Origin: DAOTEJ01 sp035454085
GTDB taxonomy: Bacteria > Pseudomonadota > Gammaproteobacteria > Burkholderiales > Burkholderiaceae_F
Reading direction: 5' to 3'
DNA length: 17,312 nucleotides
Assembly: GCA_035454085.1 (NCBI GenBank)
Contig: DAOTEJ010000057.1
Location: forward strand, 1-17,312
Part shown: piece after piece, positions 10,065 through 17,312 of the stretch
Layout: the number at the start of each line of letters is the position of its first letter
Numbering within the stretch: position 1 is the first letter of the stretch
The notes under the pieces: generated by a model
Databases searched by the model: none
Told to the model about the DNA's origin: nothing
What the model saw: only the letters and a program-made list of their open reading frames with translations
Position numbers and translations under genes: made by a program

Positions 10065-10069
10065 CTGGC

Positions 10070-11035
10070 ATGAAGAAGATGAAGTTTGCTCTTGCGGCGA
10101 TGACGGTCGCCTTGGCTCCGGCGCTTTGGCAGACCGCCCAAGCGCAAGCCGTGATTCAGAACGCGGATGGCTCGGTCAAGCTTGGCGTGGATACCCTGGG
10201 TGACCTGGGCGTTAGCGGCATCGGCATCACTCGTACTGGCGTGGGCGACGGCATCACCCCGGGTTGCCTGTGCGAAGGCTGGGGGCTGTCCGGCAACGGC
10301 ATCGCCGGCTGGGTTGGAAACGACAACGGCGGGACCTCGAACGTCACCGGCATTTCGTTCTCATCCACCGCATCAACGGCCACGGCTTCGGCGCGACTGA
10401 CGTCCTTGGCCGCCCTTGCCATCACCCAGTCCTACGCGGTGTCGGCCAGCAACGACCTCTTCGTCAACACCGTGACCATCACCAATGGCGGCGCGGGGAC
10501 GATCACCAACGTTCGCTACAGCCGCTCGATGGACTGGGACATCCCGCCGACTACCTTCGACGAGTACGTCACCATCCAGCGCGGAGGCTCGACGGCCCTG
10601 AAGTTCTCGAACGACAACGGTTTCGCCACCCCGAATCCGCTCGTCAATCCCGGTGCCAGTTGCGGTGGTGCGGCAACGGTCAATACCGACTTCGTCGACA
10701 ATGGACCTTGCGACCACGGCGCCTTCTTCACCTTCGGGTTCGGCGACCTCGCGGCAGGCGAGTCGCTCACGTTCAACATCTACTATGGCGCGTCGGTGAG
10801 CGAAGCCGCGGCGTTCGCTGCCCTGGGTGCCGTAGGCGCCGAGGTCTATTCCCTAGGACAGAACAGCCGCACAGGCACGACGACCGGGATCCCGGCCACC
10901 TTCGTGTTCGCGTTTAGCGGGGTGGGCGGCACGCCGGTTCCTCCGGGAACCGTCCCCGAGCCTGGCTCGCTGGCGCTGCTCACGCTGGCCGGTCTCGGTG
11001 TGGTGGGCTTCGCGCGGCGTCGTCAGCGCGCTTAG
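10070..11035 (+). CDS. PEP-CTERM sorting domain-containing secreted protein
   Basis: A 321-residue exported protein. It has an N-terminal signal peptide (MKKMKFALAAMTVALAPALW, likely cleavage after AQA near 25-27) and a mature part rich in Gly, Thr, Ser and Asn with beta-type patterning. The C-terminal sorting signal comprises VPEPGS (PEP at 296-298), a hydrophobic helix and the basic end FARRRQRA. PEP-CTERM proteins are cut and anchored or released by exosortase (EpsH/XrtA type) in Gram-negatives that make extracellular polysaccharide. Four cysteines occur: C66 and C68 in GCLCEGWG, then C198 and C214. They probably form disulfides in the periplasm or outside. The body resembles no enzyme I can name, so the function of the mature part is unknown. 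Base use is less GC-biased than in the flanking metabolic genes. An intrinsic terminator follows 21 bases after the stop. No exosortase gene is in the window. Confidence 0.9.
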   Translation: MKKMKFALAAMTVALAPALWQTAQAQAVIQNADGSVKLGVDTLGDLGVSGIGITRTGVGDGITPGCLCEGWGLSGNGIAGWVGNDNGGTSNVTGISFSSTASTATASARLTSLAALAITQSYAVSASNDLFVNTVTITNGGAGTITNVRYSRSMDWDIPPTTFDEYVTIQRGGSTALKFSNDNGFATPNPLVNPGASCGGAATVNTDFVDNGPCDHGAFFTFGFGDLAAGESLTFNIYYGASVSEAAAFAALGAVGAEVYSLGQNSRTGTTTGIPATFVFAFSGVGGTPVPPGTVPEPGSLALLTLAGLGVVGFARRRQRA

Positions 11036-11056
11036 TCCGACGGCCTGAAGTAACAC

Positions 11057-11083
11057 AGCCCGCCTGACGGCGGGCTTTTTCTT
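11057..11083 (+). terminator. Rho-independent terminator after the PEP-CTERM gene
   Basis: AGCCCGCC (11057-11064) pairs perfectly with GGCGGGCT (11069-11076) around the loop TGAC, and TTTTCTT follows directly. The 8-bp GC-rich stem with a T-run is a textbook intrinsic terminator on the + strand. It separates the PEP-CTERM gene from the TPR gene, which must have its own promoter. Confidence 0.92.
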
Positions 11084-11155
11084 GTCCGCAGCTTCCAATT
11101 TGCCGGACCACCCGCCAAGCTAGCTGCACCTCATCTCGGTCGGAGCATGACCTCC

Positions 11156-12466
11156 ATGAAGCCTGTCTCTTCCCTGATCGCTTTGCTGGCCCTGCTGGCA
11201 GCGCAATCCTGCGCGTTGCATGCCGCTGTCGCGGCCCCCATCAAGGACCGCTCGGGCGGCCCTGTGGCAGGAAGTGAGTCGCCCTTCGTGAAGCTGTTGA
11301 CCGATGGCTCCGCGGCCGCGGAGCGCAAGGACTATGCAGCAGCGGCCAAGGCATTCGAGCAGGCCGCCAAGCTCGACCCGAAGTCGCCGCTGCCTCTTCT
11401 TGCCCTGGCCGAGTTGGCTCAGATCAGGGGTCAGCCCAAGCTGGTCGAGGAGCACATCAAACGCGCCCTGGATATCGCCCCAGGCAGCGCCGAGGTCCAG
11501 CGCGCGTGGGGACGCTGGCTCTACGGCAAAGGCAAGCTCGAGGAGGCGGAGGCAGCCCTGAAGCAGGCCGTCAAGCTGCGCCCCGACTTCGCCGGCGCCT
11601 ATCTGGATCTGGGTGATCTTTACCTGCAAGGCTTGAAGCGGCCGGCCGAAGCCGCGCAGGCCTATCGGAAGGCCGTCGAACTGGCACCCGCGCACCCTGG
11701 CGCACGGTTCGGCCTGGCGCGAGCCCTGGCGGCCCAAGGCAAGACGGCCGAGGCGATTGCCGCCCTGGAGGAAGCCGCCCGCCTCGCCCCCGAGAACCCT
11801 GCGCCGCTGCTGGCACTGGGGCGATTGCAGCTCGCACAAGGCAGCCCGGCGAGCGCGCTGGCGGCGTTTGACCGTGCTGCCGCGCTTCAGCCCGGGCTGG
11901 CTGCCGCGCAAGCGGGGCGCGGGGATGCGCTCATGGCAAACAAGGACTACCCAGGCGCCGAACTGGCCTACCGTGCGGCGCTGAAGTCCGCGCCCAAGGA
12001 TGCCGAACTGCACTTCCAGTTAGGTGCAGCGCTTCTGGCCATGCAGAAGTACCCGCAGGCCGAGGCGGAGTTCAAGCTTGCCGTCCAGGGCAACCCCCGT
12101 CTGTCCTCGGCCTACAACAACCTCGCCTGGATCGAGGTCGCCACCAAGCCCAAGGGTGACCTGAACGCAGCCCTCACCTGGGCCAAAAAGGCCACTGAAC
12201 TGCAGCCGGATGCGGGGCAGTTCTGGCACACCCTGGGTATGGTGCAGCTTGCCCGCAGCGACAACGAGGCGGCCGTCGCGGCTCTGGCGAAACCCGCGTC
12301 GGCCACGCCCCCGCGGGCGCAGTCGATCTACCTCTATGGCGTGGCGCTGGCCCGGGTGGGTCGCAAGGGGGACGCGACGTTGGCGCTCAAACGCGCGCTC
12401 GAGGTCAATCCAAGCCTGCCCGAAGCCGCCGAAGCGCGCCGGCTGCTGGCGGAGCTCGGGGCCTGA
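11156..12466 (+). CDS. Exported tetratricopeptide-repeat protein
   Basis: A 436-residue protein with an N-terminal signal peptide (MKPVSSLIALLALLAAQSCA, cleavage probably near AVAA at about 24-27) followed by roughly ten TPR units from about 44 to the C-terminus. Examples are KDYAAAAKAFEQAAKLDPKS at 58-77, AEAAQAYRKAVELAPAHP at 164-181, KYPQAEAEFKLAVQGNP at 298-314 and GDATLALKRALEVNPSLP at 405-422. TPR arrays are protein-protein scaffolds, and this one would lie in the periplasm. I chose ATG 11156 because GGAG at 11142-11145 is well spaced for it. ATG 11147, three codons earlier in frame, is nearly on top of that GGAG. TPR proteins often accompany exosortase/PEP-CTERM systems, but this one is about half the size of PrsT and is not that protein. 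No specific function can be assigned. A weak TTGCCG stands at 11100 without a good -10. Confidence 0.85.
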   Translation: MKPVSSLIALLALLAAQSCALHAAVAAPIKDRSGGPVAGSESPFVKLLTDGSAAAERKDYAAAAKAFEQAAKLDPKSPLPLLALAELAQIRGQPKLVEEHIKRALDIAPGSAEVQRAWGRWLYGKGKLEEAEAALKQAVKLRPDFAGAYLDLGDLYLQGLKRPAEAAQAYRKAVELAPAHPGARFGLARALAAQGKTAEAIAALEEAARLAPENPAPLLALGRLQLAQGSPASALAAFDRAAALQPGLAAAQAGRGDALMANKDYPGAELAYRAALKSAPKDAELHFQLGAALLAMQKYPQAEAEFKLAVQGNPRLSSAYNNLAWIEVATKPKGDLNAALTWAKKATELQPDAGQFWHTLGMVQLARSDNEAAVAALAKPASATPPRAQSIYLYGVALARVGRKGDATLALKRALEVNPSLPEAAEARRLLAELGA

Positions 12467-12521
12467 GGCTCACAAAGGCCACGCGCTCGGCGCCAAGTTC
12501 GCGAGGTCTCGGGCCCCACCC

Positions 12522-13496
12522 TCACGGCACCAGGACCACCTTGCCGATCACCCGCCGCTCGAGCAGCGCCTGCAAGGCCTGGGGCGCTTCGGCAAGCGGA
12601 TACGCGTAGGACACATACGGCTTGAGCTTGCCGCTGGCCAGCCAGCCGAAGAGCTCGGCGAACAGGGCTGCGTTGGCCGCGGGCTCGCGCTGCGCGAACT
12701 CGCCCCAGAACACGCCCACTGCCGAGGCCCCTTTGAGCAGCAGCAGGTTGGCCGGAATCGACGGGATGCCCCCCGCCGCGAAGCCCACCACCAGCAGCCT
12801 GCCGCGCCACGCCAGCGAACGCATCGCCGCCTCGGTGTAGTCGCCGCCCACGGGGTCGAACACCACGTTCGCCCCGCGCCCGTCGGTGAGCAGCTTCACG
12901 GTCTCTCGCAGATCGGCCTCGGCGTAGTTGATCGTCGCGTCGGCGCCGTGCTCGCGCGCCGCTTCAAGCTTTTCTTCCGTGGATGCCGCGGCGATTACCC
13001 GGGCGCCGGCCAGCTTGCCGAGCTCCACCGCGGCCAGGCCGACCCCGCCTGCCGCACCAAGCACGAGCAGGGTCTCGCCCGGCTGCAAGGCGCCGCGGTC
13101 GAAGAGCGCGTGATGCGCGGTGGCGTAGACCAGCGAGAAGGCGGCAGCCACGTCGTCAGAGATCGAGGCAGGCAGCAGCGCGCACTGCACCGCCGGCGCG
13201 ACCACGAACTGCGCGAATCCGCCCAGGCCGACAAAGGCCACGACGCGGTCGCCCGGCTTGAACTTCGTCACGCCCTCGCCCACGGCATCCACCCGGCCTG
13301 CCACCTCGGCCCCCGGTACGAAGGGCAGCGGCGGCTGGATCTGGTAGCGGCGCTGCACGATGAGCGCATCCGGGAAGTTGACCCCGGCCGCAGCCACCTT
13401 GATGCGCACCTGGCCGGCGGCCGGCTGCGGCGGGTCGAGTTCGGCGAGCACCAGCCGATCGGGCAGCCCCCATTCCACGCACTGAATTGCCTTCAT
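12522..13496 (-). CDS. NADPH:quinone oxidoreductase family protein (zinc-free MDR)
   Basis: A 324-residue medium-chain dehydrogenase/reductase of the quinone oxidoreductase (QOR/zeta-crystallin-like) branch, using NADPH to reduce quinones or activated enones. The N-terminal GroES-like domain has AAGVNFPDALIVQRRY at about 36-51, a form of the QOR signature, and PGAEVAGRV at 61-69. The nucleotide-binding domain carries GAAGGVG at 147-153. The cysteine cluster that holds structural zinc in alcohol dehydrogenases is absent. AGGAGA 5 bases before ATG 13496 supports the start. The gene is divergent from the acyl-CoA dehydrogenase (113 bases between starts) and converges on the TPR gene. Such oxidoreductases are frequent beside ACAD10/11-like genes in proteobacteria, so a role in the same acyl-CoA route is possible but not shown. 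Confidence 0.88.
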   Translation of the reverse strand: MKAIQCVEWGLPDRLVLAELDPPQPAAGQVRIKVAAAGVNFPDALIVQRRYQIQPPLPFVPGAEVAGRVDAVGEGVTKFKPGDRVVAFVGLGGFAQFVVAPAVQCALLPASISDDVAAAFSLVYATAHHALFDRGALQPGETLLVLGAAGGVGLAAVELGKLAGARVIAAASTEEKLEAAREHGADATINYAEADLRETVKLLTDGRGANVVFDPVGGDYTEAAMRSLAWRGRLLVVGFAAGGIPSIPANLLLLKGASAVGVFWGEFAQREPAANAALFAELFGWLASGKLKPYVSYAYPLAEAPQALQALLERRVIGKVVLVP

Positions 13497-13609
13497 GGTC
13501 GTCTCCTGCGGATGGCGACACTCTACGGTCTTGGACCGCGGCTGTCTCGAGGCAGCGCTGAGCTATCCTCGACGCACAGGCGGCCCGCAGCCGCCGAATC
13601 GGAGAGCAC

Positions 13610-14875
<1,266 letters not shown>

Positions 14876-14877
14876 CC

Positions 14878-15567
14878 ATGATCGACCTCTACACCTGGCC
14901 CACGCCCAACGGCTTCAAGGTCAGCATCATGCTGGAGGAGTGCGCCCTGCCTTACGCGGCGCACGCCGTCGACATCGGCGCGGGCGACCAGTTCAAGCCC
15001 GAGTTCCTGGCCATCAGCCCCAACAACAAGATCCCGGCGATCCTCGATCACGAGGGTCCGGACGGCAAGCCGATCTCGGTCTTCGAGTCGGGCGCGATCC
15101 TGCTCTACCTCGCCGGCAAGACCGGGCGCTTCCTGCCCGCAGACGTGCGCGGCAAGTACCTGGCGCTGCAATGGTTGATGTTCCAGATGGGCGGCCTGGG
15201 CCCGATGCTCGGCCAGGCACATCACTTCCGCATCTACGCCCCCGAGAAGGTCGACTACGCGATCAAGCGCTACACGAACGAAGCGCGGCGGCTCTACGGC
15301 GTGATGGACCGGCGCCTCGCGCTGGCCCCCTACTTCGCCGGCGAGTACTCGGTGGCGGACATGGCCATCTTCCCCTGGACGCGCTCGCACGCGAACCAGG
15401 GCATCGACCTGGCGGAGTTTCCGAACGTGCAGCGCTGGTTCAATGCGGTGGCCTCGCGGCCTGCCGTGCAGCGCGGACTCGCGGTGCTCGCCGACCGGCG
15501 CAAGCCACAGATGAGCGAGCAGGAGAAGGCCACGCTGTTTGGCGTGGCGCCCAGCCCGAAGTCCTGA
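14878..15567 (+). CDS. yfcG: Nu-class glutathione S-transferase, YfcG-like
   Basis: A 229-residue cytoplasmic glutathione transferase close to E. coli YfcG, a Nu-class enzyme with glutathione-disulfide reductase and peroxidase activity. The thioredoxin-like N-terminal domain has TPNGFKVSIMLEE at 9-21 (T9 and N11 replace the usual catalytic Tyr/Ser/Cys), the cis-proline loop ISPNNKIPAI at 46-55 and the glutathione gamma-Glu site ESGAILLYL at 70-78. The helical C-terminal domain contains MGGLGPMLGQAHHF. GAGGAG 7 bases before ATG 14878 is a strong ribosome binding site lying within the end of the acyl-CoA dehydrogenase gene. It is co-transcribed with the dehydrogenase. A role in detoxifying reactive enones or protecting thiols in that pathway is conceivable, but the sequence does not show it. 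No intrinsic terminator is visible in the 58 bases after the stop. Confidence 0.9.
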   Translation: MIDLYTWPTPNGFKVSIMLEECALPYAAHAVDIGAGDQFKPEFLAISPNNKIPAILDHEGPDGKPISVFESGAILLYLAGKTGRFLPADVRGKYLALQWLMFQMGGLGPMLGQAHHFRIYAPEKVDYAIKRYTNEARRLYGVMDRRLALAPYFAGEYSVADMAIFPWTRSHANQGIDLAEFPNVQRWFNAVASRPAVQRGLAVLADRRKPQMSEQEKATLFGVAPSPKS

Positions 15568-15625
15568 CGGCGACGTCGAGGCCTGGTAGGTGCTCGCGCG
15601 GCTCGGCTGACTGCGCGCGGCGCGT

Positions 15626-16060
15626 TTACTGCAGGGGGTCCTCGACGAGCTTGGCGAAAGGCAGCGCAAGCACCTTGATGCCCTCGTCGGCGAGTTCGCG
15701 CGCTTGCTCGCCGCTCGCCACGCCGCGAATCGCGCGCTGGGGCGTGCGCTCGTAATGCATGTCGCGCGCCTCGTCAGCGAAGCGCTCGCCCACGTCCTCG
15801 GTGTTGGCCATCACGTGACGCGCCATGCGCATCAGGGCGGCCTGCATCGCCGCGCGCGGGTCGGCCGGCACTTCAGCAGAACTCGCGCCCGAGGCGGCGA
15901 GATTGAGCCGCGGCGCCGAGGGCGCGCGCTCGACCTCGGTGGACTGGCACAGCGGGCAGACGACCAGTCCCGTGGCCCGCTGCGACTCGTAAGCCTCGGC
16001 CGAGCCGAACCAGGCTTCGAAGCCGTGGCCGTGAATGCATCGCAGGTCGTAGACCTTCAT
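15626..16060 (-). CDS. DUF1178 family protein
   Basis: A 144-residue protein of the DUF1178 family, function unknown, found mainly in alpha- and betaproteobacteria. The opening MKVYDLRCIHGHGFEAWFGS and the pair CPLC (C35, C38), together with C8 and H10 or H12, look like a small zinc ribbon. The rest is helical and contains the conserved MANTEDVGERFADEARDMHY at 84-103. I placed the start at ATG 16060 because this is the conserved N-terminus. The frame's extension to 16105 would overlap tRNA-Leu. No Shine-Dalgarno is present: the 15-base leader after the tRNA is pyrimidine-rich. It probably depends on transcription through the tRNA genes and processing at the tRNA 3' end. It converges on the glutathione transferase gene. 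Confidence 0.88.
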   Translation of the reverse strand: MKVYDLRCIHGHGFEAWFGSAEAYESQRATGLVVCPLCQSTEVERAPSAPRLNLAASGASSAEVPADPRAAMQAALMRMARHVMANTEDVGERFADEARDMHYERTPQRAIRGVASGEQARELADEGIKVLALPFAKLVEDPLQ

Positions 16061-16075
16061 CGGGAGGAGTCTGCT

Positions 16076-16160
16076 TGGTGCCCCGGGCGGGGATCGAACC
16101 CGCACGCCGTAAGGCCCGGGATTTTAAGTCCCGTGCGTCTGCCAGTTTCGCCACCGGGGC
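16076..16160 (-). tRNA. tRNA-Leu (anticodon UAA)
   Basis: Read on the minus strand, the 85-base gene has acceptor GCCCCGG pairing with CCGGGGC, discriminator A and an encoded CCA end (16076-16078). The anticodon stem CGGGA/TCCCG holds the loop CTTAAAA (anticodon TAA). A long variable arm follows, as expected of a class II tRNA, and the T arm GCGGG-TTCGATC-CCCGC is intact. The last gene of the tRNA cluster, 60 bases after tRNA-Cys. Confidence 0.97.
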
Positions 16161-16220
16161 ATGGGCCAGCGCCGCAATGGCGCCGACGGCGCAAGCGTGG
16201 CACAGGACCGGAACAGGAAG

Positions 16221-16294
16221 TGGAGGCGGGGGTCGGAATCGAACCGGCGTACACGGATTTGCAGTCCGCTGCATGACCACTCTGCCACCCCGCC
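16221..16294 (-). tRNA. tRNA-Cys (anticodon GCA)
   Basis: Read on the minus strand, the 74-base gene has acceptor GGCGGGG pairing with CCCCGCC, discriminator U (an identity base for cysteine), an encoded CCA end, anticodon loop with GCA between CGGA/TCCG, and T loop TTCGATT. The frames through this region are not protein genes. Confidence 0.97.
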
Positions 16295-16302
16295 ACCCGA
16301 AG

Positions 16303-16337
16303 CACCCGGGTGTCTCTGCAAGTCAGAGTCTTGCAGA
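16303..16337. repeat. Two further dyad elements upstream of tRNA-Cys
   Basis: CACCCGGGTG (16303-16312) is a perfect 10-base palindrome beginning 8 bases before the tRNA-Cys 5' end. Next to it, TCTGCAAG (16315-16322) pairs with CTTGCAGA (16330-16337) as a perfect 8-bp stem with a 7-base loop, abutting the A-run of the terminator. They may be processing or folding elements in the tRNA precursor. No promoter hexamers are convincing here. Confidence 0.5.
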
Positions 16338-16365
16338 AAAAAGGGGAAGCCGGCGCGGCTTCCCC
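16337..16365 (-). terminator. Rho-independent terminator between tRNA-Gly and tRNA-Cys
   Basis: On the minus strand GGGGAAGCC pairs with GGCTTCCCC over 9 bp with a 5-base loop, followed by TTTTTT (the AAAAAA at 16337-16342 on the + strand). It lies 8 bases beyond the tRNA-Gly CCA end. This is a strong intrinsic terminator for the transcript that starts before tRNA-Gly. Its place inside a tRNA cluster implies partial read-through or a separate promoter for tRNA-Cys and tRNA-Leu. Confidence 0.88.
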
Positions 16366-16373
16366 TCGGCATC

Positions 16374-16449
16374 TGGAGCGGGAGACGAGTCTCGAACTCG
16401 CGACCTCAACCTTGGCAAGGTTGCGCTCTACCAACTGAGCTACTCCCGC
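16374..16449 (-). tRNA. tRNA-Gly (anticodon GCC)
   Basis: Read on the minus strand, the 76-base gene has acceptor GCGGGAG pairing with CTCCCGC, D arm AGCTCAGTTGGTAGAGC, anticodon loop with GCC inside the stem CAACC/GGTTG, T loop TTCGAGA, discriminator U and an encoded CCA (16374-16376). First gene of the tRNA cluster, 58 bases downstream of the pgsA stop and directly behind a strong promoter. Confidence 0.98.
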
Positions 16450-16463
16450 AACGGAGAGGCGAG

Positions 16464-16492
16464 ATTATGCCGAGGCCAAAAAGTCGTGTCAA
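16464..16492 (-). promoter_or_regulatory. Sigma-70 promoter of tRNA-Gly
   Basis: On the minus strand a perfect -35 TTGACA (16487-16492) is followed by a 17-base spacer and the -10 CATAAT (16464-16469), one mismatch from consensus. Transcription should start near 16457, a few bases before the tRNA at 16449. The stretch after the -10 (CTCGCCTC) is GC-rich, the type of discriminator that makes stable-RNA promoters sensitive to the stringent response. It is the best promoter in the window. Confidence 0.9.
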
Positions 16493-16507
16493 ACCGCGCG
16501 AGCCGCC

Positions 16508-17104
16508 TCAAGACTTGTCGCCCTGCAAGTAGGGCAGCGCCAGGCGCACGTAGATCAGCATCGAGTAGACCGTGAGCGCAGCCGCGATGTAGATCAGCAC
16601 GGTGCCGATCAGCGCCACGTCGATGATGCCGAACACCGGATCGTGATAGAGCAGCATGGGGATCGCGACCATCTGCGCGATCGTCTTGAACTTGCCCATC
16701 TGGTTGACGGCCACGGCGCGCGCCGCACCGAGTTGCGCCATCCACTCCCGCAGGGCCGACACGGCGATCTCGCGGCCGATGATCACCAGCGCCACGAACA
16801 TGTCGATGCGTCCGAGCGCGAGCAGCACGATCAGCGCCGCGCTCACCATCAGCTTGTCGGCCACCGGGTCAAGAAAGGCGCCGAGCGGCGTGGTCATGCC
16901 GTAGCGGCGCGCGATGTAGCCGTCGAAGGCGTCGGTGAGCGCCGCCAAGACAAAGATCACGCAGGCCGCGACGTTCTTGGCGTGCGGCGACAGCCAGTGA
17001 TCGGGCAGGTAGAACAGCCCGATCACCAGCGGAATCATCGCGATGCGCCCCCAGGTGAGCCACATCGGGATGTTGATCGGGGCGCTTTCAGTCCGGCTGT
17101 CCAT
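16508..17104 (-). CDS. pgsA: CDP-diacylglycerol--glycerol-3-phosphate 3-phosphatidyltransferase PgsA
   Basis: An inner-membrane enzyme that makes phosphatidylglycerophosphate from CDP-diacylglycerol and glycerol 3-phosphate, the committed step to phosphatidylglycerol and cardiolipin. The 198-residue protein begins with the conserved INIPMWLTWGRIAMIPL (about 10-26), has several hydrophobic membrane segments, and carries the CDP-alcohol phosphotransferase motif DGYIAR, eight residues, then GAFLDPVAD. This matches DGxxAR(x8)GxxxDxxxD exactly. REIAVSALREWMA after the third segment is also typical. The start ATG 17104 lies 17 bases inside the end of uvrC, so translation is probably coupled; no Shine-Dalgarno is seen. 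It is slightly longer at the N-terminus than E. coli PgsA (182 residues), and no closer ATG exists before the conserved region. The tRNA-Gly promoter begins 15 bases after its stop. Confidence 0.95.
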   Translation of the reverse strand: MDSRTESAPINIPMWLTWGRIAMIPLVIGLFYLPDHWLSPHAKNVAACVIFVLAALTDAFDGYIARRYGMTTPLGAFLDPVADKLMVSAALIVLLALGRIDMFVALVIIGREIAVSALREWMAQLGAARAVAVNQMGKFKTIAQMVAIPMLLYHDPVFGIIDVALIGTVLIYIAAALTVYSMLIYVRLALPYLQGDKS

Positions 17105-17312
17105 GCAGTTGCGCGTAGATGCGTTCAGCGAGCTTACGGGAAACTCCCTCCACGGTAGCAATGTCTTCCACCGAGGCGTTCGACAGCCCCTTGACGCCCC
17201 CGAAGCGTGCCAGCAGGCGCTGACGCCGCTTCGGGCCGATGCCGTCGAGTTCCTCGATCTGCGAAGTCTTGCGCGCCCGCGCCCGGCGCGCGCGCATGCC
17301 GGTGATGGCAAA
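17088..17312 (-). CDS. uvrC: UvrABC system protein C, C-terminal end (partial)
   Basis: The last 74 residues of UvrC, the nuclease that makes both incisions in nucleotide excision repair; the rest lies beyond the right edge. FAITGMRARRARARKTSQ is the usual end of the RNase H-like endonuclease domain, and ELDGIGPKRRQRLLARFGG with VEDIATVEGVSRKLAERIY is the tandem helix-hairpin-helix DNA-binding domain that UvrC carries at its C-terminus. The stop lies at 17088-17090, within the pgsA coding region. The order uvrC-pgsA is conserved widely in Proteobacteria. Confidence 0.95.
   Translation of the reverse strand, partial: FAITGMRARRARARKTSQIEELDGIGPKRRQRLLARFGGVKGLSNASVEDIATVEGVSRKLAERIYAQLHGQPD

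Noticed and set aside
9131..11035. A 634-codon frame joining the phosphotransferase to the PEP-CTERM protein
   Set aside because: It is open only because 100 N translate without stops. The PEP-CTERM part has its own perfect Shine-Dalgarno, ATG and signal peptide.
11156..11220. Lipobox (LAAQSC) in the TPR protein, suggesting a lipoprotein
   Set aside because: The residues before the cysteine (Gln at -2, Ser at -1, Ala at -3) do not fit the usual lipobox, whereas an ordinary signal peptide is plausible.
11156..12466. TPR protein considered as PrsT of the exosortase system
   Set aside because: PrsT is about twice as long, and no exosortase or EPS genes are next to it.
13531..13569. Possible promoter of the acyl-CoA dehydrogenase (TTGGAC and TATCCT)
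   Set aside because: The spacing between the two hexamers is 27 bases, too long for sigma-70, and no better -35 stands in front of TATCCT.
15704..16575. Several open frames over 16057-16575 on both strands
   Set aside because: They run through three intact tRNA genes, whose structures explain the sequence.

Overview
The window reads as chromosomal DNA of a high-GC betaproteobacterium, most likely of the order Burkholderiales. The grounds are the very GC-rich third codon positions, the set of homologues (PilU, a FimV/HubP-like protein, YheS-type ABC-F, a PEP-CTERM protein), and the order uvrC-pgsA-tRNA-Gly-tRNA-Cys-tRNA-Leu. It comes from a draft assembly: exactly 100 N stand at 9922-10021, inside a gene. 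Most of the window is ordinary core-genome content.

Left part (1-6494, + strand): pilU (type IV pilus ATPase), dapE (lysine/peptidoglycan precursor synthesis), prmB (glutamine methylation of ribosomal protein L3), an ABC-F ATPase of the YheS type (ribosome-associated), and a CaiB/BaiF-type CoA transferase or alpha-methylacyl-CoA racemase. The genes are closely spaced. The last one converges on a minus-strand gene for a FimV/HubP-like membrane protein (6508-8496), whose periplasmic part looks like two tandem copies of one cysteine-paired domain.

Middle part (8691-15567): a histidine phosphatase overlaps a phosphotransferase by 4 bases, and the phosphotransferase is cut off by the assembly gap. 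Beyond the gap lie a PEP-CTERM secreted protein with its own terminator and a periplasmic TPR protein. They are followed by a minus-strand quinone oxidoreductase, and then an acyl-CoA dehydrogenase of the ACAD10/11 type tightly coupled to a YfcG-like glutathione transferase. The phosphotransferase and the dehydrogenase correspond to the two halves of mammalian ACAD11 and to LvaA/LvaC of Pseudomonas putida levulinate catabolism. A route that phosphorylates 4-hydroxyacyl-CoA and then eliminates the phosphate is therefore a reasonable hypothesis for this region. The gap and the PEP-CTERM/TPR pair make it uncertain that the two halves are truly neighbours.

Right part (15626-17312, minus strand, reading leftward): the 3' end of uvrC overlaps pgsA (phosphatidylglycerophosphate synthase). 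Then come a near-consensus sigma-70 promoter, tRNA-Gly(GCC), a strong intrinsic terminator, tRNA-Cys(GCA), tRNA-Leu(UAA), and only 15 bases later a small zinc-ribbon-like DUF1178 gene.

I found no CRISPR array, insertion sequence, phage gene or defence system. The points most worth a second look are the split ACAD11-like module, the gap and the possible false join, the duplicated FimV-like domain, and the terminator placed inside the tRNA cluster.
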